DNA of 56,638 nt from Cyclobacterium sp. (GTDB lineage Bacteria > Bacteroidota > Bacteroidia > Cytophagales > Cyclobacteriaceae): NCBI RefSeq assembly GCF_014762705.1, contig NZ_JABURL010000110.1:1-56638 (forward strand), in the 5' to 3' direction. The position numbers and the translations under genes are program-made. The notes under the pieces are model-generated. The model was given only the letters and a program-made list of their open reading frames with translations, did no database searches and was not told the origin of the DNA. Shown here in pieces: positions 49,358-56,638 of the stretch. Each line of letters starts with the position of its first letter. The stretch's first letter is position 1.

Positions 49358-49380
49358 AAAAAAAGCCCCTAAGGGCTTCC
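49358..49380 (-). terminator. Terminator after the 85-residue gene
   Basis: AAGCCC and GGGCTT form a 6-bp hairpin followed on the reverse strand by a run of seven T, directly after the stop at 49383. Confidence 0.7.
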
Positions 49381-49382
49381 TT

Positions 49383-49640
49383 TCAGGTTTTTGATTTCCT
49401 GGCCTTCCCCCCTTTCGGAGCAGTTACCTTTTTGCTGATATAGGCCGTATGGGTTTTTCCATATTGATCCGGCTCTTTCAGCGAGGCGACTTCAAATACC
49501 AGGTATTCCCTGCCATCGTAGTCGACCATGTGGCCTTTTAAGATTTCCTCCAGTGTTTCTTTGGAGATGGATACACGGATGATGTTCAGATCCTTTACCT
49601 GGGTTCCTTTGCCGATGTAGGTTTTTTCAAATTGTGACAT
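49383..49640 (-). CDS. Hypothetical protein, accessory region
   Basis: An 85-residue soluble protein. It is mostly beta strand and ends in a basic tail (KGGKARKSKT) that could bind nucleic acid. I do not recognise a family. It starts with ATG at 49640 and has its own terminator. The upstream gap and the broken gene downstream suggest a patchwork accessory region. Confidence 0.65.
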   Translation of the reverse strand: MSQFEKTYIGKGTQVKDLNIIRVSISKETLEEILKGHMVDYDGREYLVFEVASLKEPDQYGKTHTAYISKKVTAPKGGKARKSKT

Positions 49641-50067
49641 GACTTTAACTGTTTAAGGTTTGAAATTTGATTATGCCCAAGAGAACGGGGGCTGCCAGGG
49701 ACTCCCAAGCCAAGGGACGGGCAAAAAAATGGTGGAAGGCTTCCTTTGGAAAACCCCATTTTTTTGATCGGGCGAAGCGTATCCTTTGCGGGTGTACCGC
49801 TGCCCCCATCTTTGCATGGATCATAATTCACAACCGGGAACAGTATAGGTCATGGCATTGGAAAAGCCTACAATAAAAGGAATCGAGGAATGGTCCTTTA
49901 CAGTAAAAGGGTTTATCCAGCTATAGAAAATAGGGGAATTTGAAGGCCATGGACGAACGGCTGTTAAAGATCCTGTAATTTGAATTCCCTGGTAAAAGAT
50001 AAAAGAAGAATACCCCATCCAACTTATACAGAAAAACTGAATGATAGTGCATAGAGGCCTAATTAAT
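49641..50067. other. Gap with an 11-bp inverted repeat, no gene seen
   Basis: CAAAAAAATGG (49722-49732) and CCATTTTTTTG (49756-49766) are perfectly complementary across a 23-nt loop that includes GGAAGGCTTCC. The surrounding 150 bp is GC-rich compared with its neighbours. The overlapping open frames on both strands lack coding character. It could be a structured RNA, a terminator or a remnant of a mobile element. Confidence 0.5.
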
Positions 50068-50742
50068 CTATTCCGGAACCGGATCAAGAATTCCAGGGTG
50101 ATTGTTGCCAGGTTTGTTAACTTCACTGGATATTTCGTAGGCCTCCATGGAATCGGCCGGATAAGCGTTCAACAATTTTAGCAAATCCTTGGGGTTTTGA
50201 TCGGGATCCAACCATAATTTTTCTTCTTCCCTGGTCAAAATCACTGGCATTCTGTCATGAATTTTTTCCATTAGTGCATTTGGAGCGGTGGTGATAATTG
50301 AGTATGAATTATACAATTCCCCATTAGGATTTTTCCAACTCGACCAGAGCCCGGCGAAAAAAAAGAACTCCCGTTCGGAAAGGTAAATCCGGAATGGCTG
50401 CTTTCCTTTTTCCTTCTTTTTCCATTCAAAAAAACTGTCCGCCAGTACCAGGCATCTTTTGTTGTTTACTAAAAGGGGTTTATAAGAGGGTTTGTCAAGC
50501 AGGGTTTCTGAGCGGGCATTGATCATTTTGTAACCTACTTTTTTATCTTTTGCCCAATGGGGTACCAAACCGAAATGAAAGATATCTATTTCATCAGGCT
50601 TCTCCGAAGTGACCACCGGAGCCATTTGCGAAGGAGCAATGTTGAAGGAAGGCTTCCAGTTTTTTGCCTTTTCGGACAACCTCAACTTCAATTGGTCCTC
50701 AATAATCTTAAGGTCTTGTTTTTCGGAGTATCTGCCACACAT
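50068..50742 (-). CDS. yedK: SRAP domain protein (YedK/HMCES type)
   Basis: A 224-residue SOS response-associated peptidase-fold protein that forms a thiazolidine DNA-protein crosslink with abasic sites in single-stranded DNA. All catalytic residues are in place: C2 exposed after Met removal (MCGRYS), N75 in MINARSE, E106 in SFFEWKK and H162 in KIHDRMPVIL. The length is typical. ATG at 50742. SRAP genes are often found beside DNA repair or mobile element genes in Bacteroidota; here no other repair gene adjoins. Confidence 0.93.
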   Translation of the reverse strand: MCGRYSEKQDLKIIEDQLKLRLSEKAKNWKPSFNIAPSQMAPVVTSEKPDEIDIFHFGLVPHWAKDKKVGYKMINARSETLLDKPSYKPLLVNNKRCLVLADSFFEWKKKEKGKQPFRIYLSEREFFFFAGLWSSWKNPNGELYNSYSIITTAPNALMEKIHDRMPVILTREEEKLWLDPDQNPKDLLKLLNAYPADSMEAYEISSEVNKPGNNHPGILDPVPE

Positions 50743-50944
50743 GGTTTCCTCTTAATGGTAAGTATTAAATTTACAAATAAAATGGCTACGTTTTACCTTG
50801 CCCTCTGCTATTTGGCTTAGGGATAGCAATGGAAATCCTTTTTTGGAAGGGAAGCGCAGGGGAAAAAAGATTGGAATGGAAGCATCGCGGTAGCCCGACC
50901 CATAGGGTAAGCCCCAAAATATCCTGACTTAGCTATGAAAACAA

Positions 50945-51244
50945 TTACCGGACCATCATTGCGCTCAAATTCTCATAACATTCCACCGCCAACTCCCGCA
51001 GCTCTTCCCCGGAACGAGTTATCGGAAATTCCAGACAACGTTGCATATAACGCATATAGGTAGTCGAAAAATCATCTATGAATTCCTCGGGAATCCCCAT
51101 CAACTTTTGAGTCAGATCCAAAATACCTAAATAATGACTGTAACCGGCATCCAGATTCAACCTGTCCAGGCCCAAAATCAACTGATTGTGTTTCAGGTCC
51201 TGGAGTATCAACTCAATAATCAACTCGTCTAAGGTCATATTCAT
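50945..51244 (-). CDS. Hypothetical helical protein
   Basis: A 99-residue acidic protein, all helical by composition, with LDELIIELILQDLKHNQLI at the start and ELRELAVECYENLSAM at the end. No signal peptide or membrane helix, and no family recognised. It lies alone on the reverse strand between the SRAP gene and the XRE regulator and is divergent from the latter. ATG at 51244. Confidence 0.65.
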   Translation of the reverse strand: MNMTLDELIIELILQDLKHNQLILGLDRLNLDAGYSHYLGILDLTQKLMGIPEEFIDDFSTTYMRYMQRCLEFPITRSGEELRELAVECYENLSAMMVR

Positions 51245-51478
51245 CTTAACATCCAGGCTTTCGGTTAAATGGAGGCCACTCTCTATTTGCGGTCAACTTT
51301 GATGCAGTCTTACAAAATTCAAAAATCCCTGACCCCTACCCTATTCTGATAAAGCATAACTTATTTTCTGAATATGAAAGGGTGGTGGGGAAAAAAGATG
51401 AAAATCCCAACCAATTCCAGATGGTCACCAGCATAAATTATCCCTTCTACGGATATTTTATTAAAAAATCCCTTATTA

Positions 51479-51498
51479 CCTTAGAGCCATATCTAAGG
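51479..51498 (+). promoter_or_regulatory. Palindromic operator before the XRE gene
   Basis: CCTTAGA and TCTAAGG form a perfect 7-bp inverted repeat with a 6-nt spacer, 20 nt before the XRE start. The left arm overlaps a near-consensus -7 box, TACCTTAG (51477-51484), as expected for an autoregulated repressor gene. Confidence 0.6.
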
Positions 51499-51517
51499 AA
51501 ATGGTTAATTTTGATCA

Positions 51518-51973
51518 ATGACAGATAGTAACAACATGCCAGGAAAAATCCATCAAGGCCGTAATATCAAGCGGTTCCGTGAAATGCTGGGGATCAAGCA
51601 GGAAGCCCTGGCCCATGAACTGGGTGCCGACTGGTCCCAAAAGAAAATTTCACTCCTTGAGCAAAAGGAAACGGTGGAAGATGCCATCTTGGCCCAGGTT
51701 TCCGAAATCTTAAAAATCCCCGTGGAAGCCATTCAGAATTTTGACGAGGAGCAGGCGGTGAATATTATTGCTAATACCGTAACTACTGTTAATGACAATG
51801 CAACAGGGCAATTATTCCAGATCAACCCAACCATCAATACCTCAGAAAAATGGTTAGAGGCATTGAATGAAATCAAAAAACTGAACGAAGAAAAAATTGC
51901 TCTGTACGAGCGGATGTTAAAAGAGAAGGATGAGATGATGGTTAGGTTGGAGAAACTCTTGGAAGGAAAGTAA
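51518..51973 (+). CDS. XRE family regulator with coiled coil
   Basis: A 151-residue regulator. Residues 8-70 form a Cro/C1-type helix-turn-helix (FREMLGIKQEALAHELG, then WSQKKISLLEQKE). The middle has low-complexity polar sequence, and residues 105-150 form a coiled coil likely for oligomerisation (KWLEALNEIKKLNEEKIALY). The architecture is common in Bacteroidota mobile elements. It has no partner gene in the same direction. The palindrome at its promoter suggests it represses its own transcription. Confidence 0.88.
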   Translation: MTDSNNMPGKIHQGRNIKRFREMLGIKQEALAHELGADWSQKKISLLEQKETVEDAILAQVSEILKIPVEAIQNFDEEQAVNIIANTVTTVNDNATGQLFQINPTINTSEKWLEALNEIKKLNEEKIALYERMLKEKDEMMVRLEKLLEGK

Positions 51974-52139
51974 ACGCATATTCCATCGATACTGGAACAA
52001 AAACGAGCTCTTCATCACCTCCAACAGTGACTCTTTAAAAGTGAGACATAGGTACAGTGGATTTTCAATAAGTCCCATCCTTATTATGCACTGGTTAATA
52101 AGGAATACTTATAACCATTTCTAGACTAAAGTAAATTTT

Positions 52140-52646
52140 CTAACTCCACTTCCGCACCCTAACTTCAATTTCTTTCCTAGTCTTTGTGCTCGCATACATT
52201 GTGTTAATAGTCAAAAGCTTTTGTATTTTAGATACTGCTTTAGCCTTGGAACAAATGCAATTTGTGACTAGAAGATCGAAAATCCAAAAAAGTCCGTGAT
52301 ATTCTAAGGAATGTCTTTCTGCACATTTTCTCACAAGCTTATCGCTACTAAGAACGATACCGTTTTCAAGACCGAATGCCACGTAAATTACCGATCGATC
52401 TTCGGGGGAAAGGCCTTTTGGAAAAGCCATTTTATCCATTTTTGAAAAGTCCTCTTCGTTTAGGATGTGGACAATTAACTTTTCTACCTTTTGGTATGCT
52501 ACCAACACCTGCTTTTGTTCTTGGAACAATTCATTCATTACATCAACTGTCGTGTGAAGCTGAAGTTCCAATTGAAAAAAATCGGAAATAAGATCCAGTT
52601 CAATCAAATCAATAAAGATACATGCGTCGGTAACAGCAATTCTCAT
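52140..52646 (-). CDS. PIN-domain protein, likely toxin
   Basis: A 168-residue protein with a PIN-like nuclease fold: aspartates in VTDACIFIDL at the N terminus, an acidic residue in VMNELFQEQ, LSPEDRSVIYVA in the middle and SSDKLVRKCAE near residue 115. PIN domains of this size are usually ribonuclease toxins. The ATG overlaps the stop of the upstream HTH-ImmA/IrrE gene by one base (TGATG), so the pair is translated as a unit. This matches a toxin-antitoxin or regulator-effector arrangement. Active-site completeness cannot be confirmed by eye. Confidence 0.72.
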   Translation of the reverse strand: MRIAVTDACIFIDLIELDLISDFFQLELQLHTTVDVMNELFQEQKQVLVAYQKVEKLIVHILNEEDFSKMDKMAFPKGLSPEDRSVIYVAFGLENGIVLSSDKLVRKCAERHSLEYHGLFWIFDLLVTNCICSKAKAVSKIQKLLTINTMYASTKTRKEIEVRVRKWS

Positions 52647-53701
52647 CAGATAACCAGGTTTTCCTTCCTAAACTCCGCCAACTTCTGATTATTCAATGCA
52701 GCTGCTTTGCTGATACTAATAAATTCTTCTGCCAGTGCCCTGAACAAAAGTTGGGAAAACCGATTCGAGTGCTCTACGCCTTCATAGGCCACCGGCTCAC
52801 TGGATCGATATCCTAACTGGGTAAAGACAATGTAAAACTGTTTGAGGTAATTCTCGGATATTAATCCAAGGTCCTTGGCTCTGTAAACCAAAGCCTGCAT
52901 GGATATACCATACTGTTGTTTTATCGCAGAAAGTTCTTGAAAAGAAAGTTTGAACCTTTTACCACCCAGTTCAATTTTCATGGTCTTCTCAGGAATTAAC
53001 ATGGCTGCGGCAAAGGCATGGCAGTATTTTTCTTTCTGTTTTTCTTCAAGCCCGTTCACATCCAATAGGAGGTGCGCTAATTCATGAAGGGCGGTAAAGC
53101 GTTTTCTATCCAGTTTATTTTCAAATTTGGATTTATTTAAAACAATCAACGGAATATCTTTTCCATTGACCCAAGTGGAAAATCCATCAAATGATTCAGT
53201 AGATTCAATTTCCAAAACCTTCACATGATGGTCTTCCAACAGCTCAACTACATTCGATATTGCGTCTCTACCCAAACCCCAAGTTTCCCTTAACTTTTCG
53301 GCGGCTTTTTCGATAGCTTCATGTGAGTCAATAACCATACTTTCCAAAGGATTTACAAATTTGGTTTCTATACCCAATATTTCCTCTAGCTCAATGTAGC
53401 GACTGAGCTCATTTTTAGCAATTTCCACAATCCGGCTTTTCTCCTTACTTGGATAATTTTTCAATTTGCGAAATTCTATTACACCAAACTCAACTTCAGT
53501 ATTGGTATGGAAATAATCCGGCCTGACATGGAGGGCATCTGCTAGTATGCCAATCATTTCAGCATCGGGCACTACTTGTCCTTGCTCATATTTGCTCAAA
53601 GCCTGTTTGGTGACAAAGTTATGAATGCGGTCTGCCAAACCTTGAAGGGATAAGCCATTCATCAAACGGGCAGATTTGAGACGTTCGGCTAAATATTTCA
53701 T
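52646..53701 (-). CDS. HTH and ImmA/IrrE metallopeptidase fusion
   Basis: A 351-residue protein joining an N-terminal XRE helix-turn-helix (residues 5-60, LQGLADRIHNFVTKQALSKY) to a C-terminal ImmA/IrrE zinc peptidase with the HExxH motif H206-E207-xx-H210 in ALHELAHLLLDV. Such proteins act as antirepressors or stress-sensing antitoxin components. It is followed directly by the PIN gene in an overlapping TGATG. A perfect palindrome sits just upstream of its -7 box, suggesting autoregulation. Confidence 0.9.
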   Translation of the reverse strand: MKYLAERLKSARLMNGLSLQGLADRIHNFVTKQALSKYEQGQVVPDAEMIGILADALHVRPDYFHTNTEVEFGVIEFRKLKNYPSKEKSRIVEIAKNELSRYIELEEILGIETKFVNPLESMVIDSHEAIEKAAEKLRETWGLGRDAISNVVELLEDHHVKVLEIESTESFDGFSTWVNGKDIPLIVLNKSKFENKLDRKRFTALHELAHLLLDVNGLEEKQKEKYCHAFAAAMLIPEKTMKIELGGKRFKLSFQELSAIKQQYGISMQALVYRAKDLGLISENYLKQFYIVFTQLGYRSSEPVAYEGVEHSNRFSQLLFRALAEEFISISKAAALNNQKLAEFRKENLVI

Positions 53702-53739
53702 TGTATTTGAAATGTTAAATTTATTTAATAGATATAACG

Positions 53740-53747
53740 CAAATGTA
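53740..53747 (-). promoter_or_regulatory. -7 box of the HTH-ImmA/IrrE gene
   Basis: Reverse strand TACATTTG fits TAnnTTTG and lies about 40 nt upstream of the ATG. Confidence 0.55.
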
Positions 53748-53759
53748 GAGTTTGAGTTT

Positions 53760-53788
53760 ACGAATATATAAATTATTCATATATTCGT
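53760..53788. promoter_or_regulatory. 10-bp palindromic operator
   Basis: ACGAATATAT and ATATATTCGT form perfect arms separated by 9 nt, directly upstream of the -7 box of the HTH-ImmA/IrrE gene and over its expected -33 region. This is a candidate binding site for the encoded HTH protein. Confidence 0.65.
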
Positions 53789-53886
53789 CAATTATTTATG
53801 ACAAACGGTCACTGACACCACAGGAGTTTTTCACTGACAAAATGACTTAAAATCAGTGAAATATCTTAATTTTTCAATTTTGGAGC

Positions 53887-53925
53887 TTGATTGACAAATA
53901 TGGTTTTATATTTGTTATTTGTCAA
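53887..53925 (+). promoter_or_regulatory. Promoter with embedded inverted repeat
   Basis: TTG at 53887-53889 and TATATTTG at 53907-53914 (17-nt spacing) form a good promoter. The arms TTGACAAATA (53891-53900) and TATTTGTCAA (53916-53925) are perfectly complementary and bracket the -7 box, so a bound repressor would block transcription of the DUF2188 gene and those after it. Confidence 0.7.
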
Positions 53926-53946
53926 CCAACAAAAATAACACATAAA

Positions 53947-54174
53947 ATGGCAAAAGGTAAAAATCAACACGTAGTCACCCATTCAGACGGCTGGGCTGTC
54001 AGAGGTGAAGGAAACGGAAAGGTAACAATGGTTACCGCGACGCAACGGGAGGCTATTCAGATAGCTCGGCAAATAGCACAGAAACAGCAATCCGAATTAT
54101 TGATCCATGGAAAAAATGGACAAATCCGGGAACGGGATTCATTCGGAAACGATCCATTTCCACCAAAGGGGTAA
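53947..54174 (+). CDS. DUF2188 domain protein
   Basis: A 75-residue protein matching DUF2188: QHVVTHSDGWAVRGEGNGK at the start and HGKNGQIRERDSFGNDP at the end. These small proteins are widespread in accessory regions and of unknown role. The ATG at 53947 is chosen rather than an upstream in-frame start, because it follows the promoter by a suitable leader. It is the first gene of a three-gene forward set, 46 bp before the coiled-coil protein gene. Confidence 0.87.
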   Translation: MAKGKNQHVVTHSDGWAVRGEGNGKVTMVTATQREAIQIARQIAQKQQSELLIHGKNGQIRERDSFGNDPFPPKG

Positions 54175-54220
54175 AGCCCCTTCTCTTATTCTCTTTAACT
54201 AACCACTAAATGAAAATAAC

Positions 54221-55090
54221 ATGGCCAAAAAATTCAATGCTTCACAACTTCGAAGTAAATTAACTCAGATTCAAAATAAACAACGATCTGCTGTAAATCG
54301 CTACAATCAGAAAGTTAGAGAATACAATAGGAAAGTTACCCATGCAGTGAACAATTACAATCAAGCAGTTAGGCAACATAATGCCAGAGTAAAAGCGAAT
54401 CGACAACGGTTAAATTCAGCCATAGCTAGACTGAATTCACAGACTTCTATCCGTTATTCCGCTACTACCACATCCTCTTACAGACTCTATCAAAGTTACC
54501 AAGAACTTGATAATCGCTTTGAGTCTGGTTATTTGAATGATAGGTATGGGGATTGGGTAGATTTAGCCGAAAGAGAAGCTGCTAATAGTGCTGAACTTTC
54601 AAAATCATTGCAGGTACCGGCTGAATCAAGTCAATTCTTAGGACCAGCCATAACATCCTCCATATCCAATGAACTAAAAGGAATATCTGAAGATCTAGAC
54701 AATAGATGGAAGGGAGCCATATTCTCGTTGAACCCACAAAATCCGGATGCTGCACGACATTTTTGCACCAGTTCCAGAGAGGTGATTGTTCAGCTGATCG
54801 AATTGAAAGCATCGGATGAAGAAGTCAAAGAAAATTATCCAAGAATAAAATTAACTGAAAATGGAAAACCTTCAAGAAGGTCTAAAATTGAATACCTACT
54901 TCACCGAAATCAGCGGGATGCCTTGGCCGATTTCACTGAAGCTGACATCGAGGATATCATGCTTCTCTTTCGAGATTTTAATAATGGGACCCATGGTTCC
55001 GCTGGAAAATATTCCTATGATCAGCTTCTGAAATTAAAGAATAGGGTGGAGGACTCAATAAAGTACTTGTACCAGGTCGCTTACCATTAA
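54221..55090 (+). CDS. Coiled-coil protein, possible pPIWI-associated nuclease
   Basis: A 289-residue protein. Residues 1-75 form a long basic coiled coil with recurring Y-N/Q repeats (NRYNQKVREYNRKVTHAVNN). The C-terminal half, from about residue 150, carries NPDAARHFCTSSREVIVQL, then SRRSKIEYLLHRNQRDAL, which looks like the predicted pPIWI-associating nuclease domain family. Family assignment is from memory of motifs and uncertain. The genomic position, next to a HTH-ImmA/IrrE and PIN pair and under a palindrome-controlled promoter, fits a defence role. It is followed 12 bp later by an unknown gene. Confidence 0.6.
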   Translation: MAKKFNASQLRSKLTQIQNKQRSAVNRYNQKVREYNRKVTHAVNNYNQAVRQHNARVKANRQRLNSAIARLNSQTSIRYSATTTSSYRLYQSYQELDNRFESGYLNDRYGDWVDLAEREAANSAELSKSLQVPAESSQFLGPAITSSISNELKGISEDLDNRWKGAIFSLNPQNPDAARHFCTSSREVIVQLIELKASDEEVKENYPRIKLTENGKPSRRSKIEYLLHRNQRDALADFTEADIEDIMLLFRDFNNGTHGSAGKYSYDQLLKLKNRVEDSIKYLYQVAYH

Positions 55091-55102
55091 ATTTTCAAGC
55101 AA

Positions 55103-55966
55103 ATGCTAAACTGGCGAGAAATAACATCCGACCTCCCTGATATCGAGCAAATTGTAATCCTATCAGATGAAAGGATCACTGATTTCAGAAAATGGACTTT
55201 AGGCCAGTTTTTAGAGAATGACGATAAAACAGCCTATGGAATATTAATTCACTCAAATAAAATAGTTAAGCCTGAAAGTTTTGCTTTTTGGACCCCATTT
55301 CTGATAACAGACCTTGGAGTACCAGGAGACTATAAAGGAGAGGATTTAGCTCAATACCTTTTTGCGTTCAAAGAAATTTTAAAAAGCTATGAACATAGAT
55401 TTTTATTGATGGCTCGTACAAGTCAATTATCCGGTGGACAAGTTTTCCATTTTGATTTTTATTTGAATGGCACCTATTCCAGAGCCCTTTCTTTGATTGA
55501 AGGTTTTATGATCCTGTTAGATTCTAAAAATTATTTGGCTGCGTCTCATCTTGTTAGACCCTATCTGGACAATTTCCTTCGACTATTTGCGGCTCATTTG
55601 GTCAAAAATCCACATGAATTTGCCAATGAAGTAATGAAAGGAAAAAAGGTTGAGAAATTCTTCGATAAAGAAAATCAAAAACAAGCTCTTAAGGATTGGT
55701 ATTTAAGAGAGAAAGCCTCCGAATCATATCCTTGGATCAACGATGTTTACAAACATACCTCAGATTATATTCACTTCAGCTCAAAGCATATTTATAATCC
55801 AATTGTGAAAGTTGATTCAGAAAACTCCACTATTGGAACATACCTTACCAAATATGACTCAGATACTATTACCGACTTTAACAGAATAGAAGCAGTATTG
55901 GTCATGATTGAGATTTCAAACTGTATTTTGAAATACGCCTATGGTTGGGCTAGAACTAAAATATAA
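55103..55966 (+). CDS. Protein of unknown function, accessory region
   Basis: A 287-residue soluble protein I do not recognise. The N-terminal 100 residues look like a mixed alpha/beta domain (SDERITDFRKWTLGQFL). The C-terminal part is helical with RALSLIEGFMILLDSKNYLA, ASHLVRPYLDNFLRLFAA and HTSDYIHFSSKHI, reminiscent of DUF5677-like helical domains, but this is not certain. It is encoded 12 bp after the coiled-coil gene and likely in one operon with it, so it may be its partner. GC content is lower than in the core genes. Confidence 0.7.
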   Translation: MLNWREITSDLPDIEQIVILSDERITDFRKWTLGQFLENDDKTAYGILIHSNKIVKPESFAFWTPFLITDLGVPGDYKGEDLAQYLFAFKEILKSYEHRFLLMARTSQLSGGQVFHFDFYLNGTYSRALSLIEGFMILLDSKNYLAASHLVRPYLDNFLRLFAAHLVKNPHEFANEVMKGKKVEKFFDKENQKQALKDWYLREKASESYPWINDVYKHTSDYIHFSSKHIYNPIVKVDSENSTIGTYLTKYDSDTITDFNRIEAVLVMIEISNCILKYAYGWARTKI

Positions 55967-56073
55967 TAAAAGTAGGCTACTTTTTTGATAAATTAAAAAA
56001 ATAGTAATTTATTTTATCTCTACTTCTATAGTTATCCAAATTAATGAAATAAATTCTTGTTTAACCTATATAC

Positions 56074-56631
56074 TTATTTATACCAGTTTAAATTATATTG
56101 GTCTATTACTTCGATAGTTTTTTTAAGAAAGAAAAAGAAATTAATTTCATTTGCCCCCATGAGAACCCCATTCTTTAAAATTTTATATTCTGGATTAAAG
56201 TATATACTTCGGCCAGAAGGATCACTATTTAATTTAGTAAGTTTCCATTCAATTATTAAATCGTCAAACTGGAGTGTTCCGTTTTCCTCTTTTGATATTT
56301 CCCATTTATGTTTCTCATATGTGAGGAATGGTAGTAGAAGATTAAAAAATAAGTCCTTATTTTCAATATAAATATTATTATTTTTAGTTTCTTTTATTTT
56401 ATACAAAGAATTTAAAAATTCTGTTCTATCATTAAAAAGTTCATCTAATATTCTAAGGATTATCAATAGTCTAATATTATAAAGTTCAAGATATTTTCCG
56501 TTAACTTTAGTATATGTGTTACCTTTAAACTTAATGTCCTTGTCTCGTATTTTTAATATATTTCTAATTATCACAATATTAGATTTATTTACTGAAAAAA
56601 TAATGTATTGATTGCACATAATAAAATACAT
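56074..56631 (-). CDS. AT-rich orphan hypothetical protein
   Basis: A 185-residue predicted soluble protein with a very high content of Asn, Ile, Lys and Phe, reflecting the AT-rich DNA. It has helices around residues 50-85 (RLLIILRILDELFNDRTEF) and a strand-rich end with SGRSIYFNPEYKI. No family recognised. Base composition is clearly below that of the rest of the window, so it is likely acquired. The start lies 8 bp from the window edge and might be further upstream. Confidence 0.6.
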   Translation of the reverse strand: MYFIMCNQYIIFSVNKSNIVIIRNILKIRDKDIKFKGNTYTKVNGKYLELYNIRLLIILRILDELFNDRTEFLNSLYKIKETKNNNIYIENKDLFFNLLLPFLTYEKHKWEISKEENGTLQFDDLIIEWKLTKLNSDPSGRSIYFNPEYKILKNGVLMGANEINFFFFLKKTIEVIDQYNLNWYK

Positions 56632-56638
56632 ATATTAT

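Noticed and set aside
49667-49876. Forward 69-codon ORF
   Set aside because: It overlaps an equally open reverse frame, has no homology I recognise and no promoter, and lies over an inverted repeat.

Overview
The window looks like a chromosome segment of a Bacteroidota bacterium, most likely Cytophagales and close to Cyclobacteriaceae. This is inferred from gene families typical of the phylum (DUF3078, DUF1573 and DUF2141 proteins, six-bladed propeller lipoproteins), from A-rich ribosome binding regions without Shine-Dalgarno sites, from Bacteroidota-type promoters (TTG, about 17-20 nt, TAnnTTTG), and from a proteorhodopsin with a methionine at the spectral tuning position.

Layout. 1-9537: a sugar catabolism locus. 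One forward Gfo/Idh/MocA oxidoreductase faces a reverse-strand operon: GH88 unsaturated glucuronyl hydrolase, TIM-barrel isomerase, Gfo/Idh/MocA oxidoreductase, SDR, small membrane protein, SSS sodium symporter and NagA, with an AraC regulator upstream. It fits import and cytoplasmic cleavage of a short uronate/amino-sugar oligosaccharide. 9538-10094: an independently terminated, tRNA-shaped non-coding RNA with a very long variable arm. 10095-18623: DUF389 membrane protein, DUF3078 protein, small membrane proteins, ppx and ppk1 (polyphosphate turnover, convergent) and gyrB. 18905-21740: a light-driven proton pump module, with proteorhodopsin, lycopene cyclase and the retinal-forming Blh; a strong terminator separates the rhodopsin from the two enzymes. 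21737-34727: housekeeping genes (CoA-binding protein, FAD dehydrogenase, tryptophan 2,3-dioxygenase, DUF1573 lipoprotein, trpS, GH99-like lipoprotein, phosphohexomutase, UspA, menE, menB). 34742-47488: a 1680-residue multi-PAS histidine kinase, an SQR-like flavoprotein, pckA, a propeller lipoprotein, a patatin, an esterase and a VIT-family transporter.

47746-48285: a consensus promoter drives a tandem array of three 79-bp truncated tRNA-Asp copies, in which the anticodon arm is replaced by a perfect 6-bp hairpin, followed by one intact tRNA-Asp and a terminator. This tRNA marks a switch from core to accessory DNA.

48286-56638: a variable region with small orphan genes, a frameshifted coiled-coil gene, a SRAP (YedK-type) protein, an XRE regulator with a palindrome over its promoter, an HTH-ImmA/IrrE plus PIN toxin-antitoxin-like pair with its own palindrome, and a DUF2188, coiled-coil (possible pPIWI-associated nuclease) and unknown-protein set under another palindrome-flanked promoter. 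It ends in a very AT-rich orphan ORF. The most unusual items are the two tRNA-derived RNAs (9829-9952 and 47922-48231) and the possible defence module at 52140-55966.
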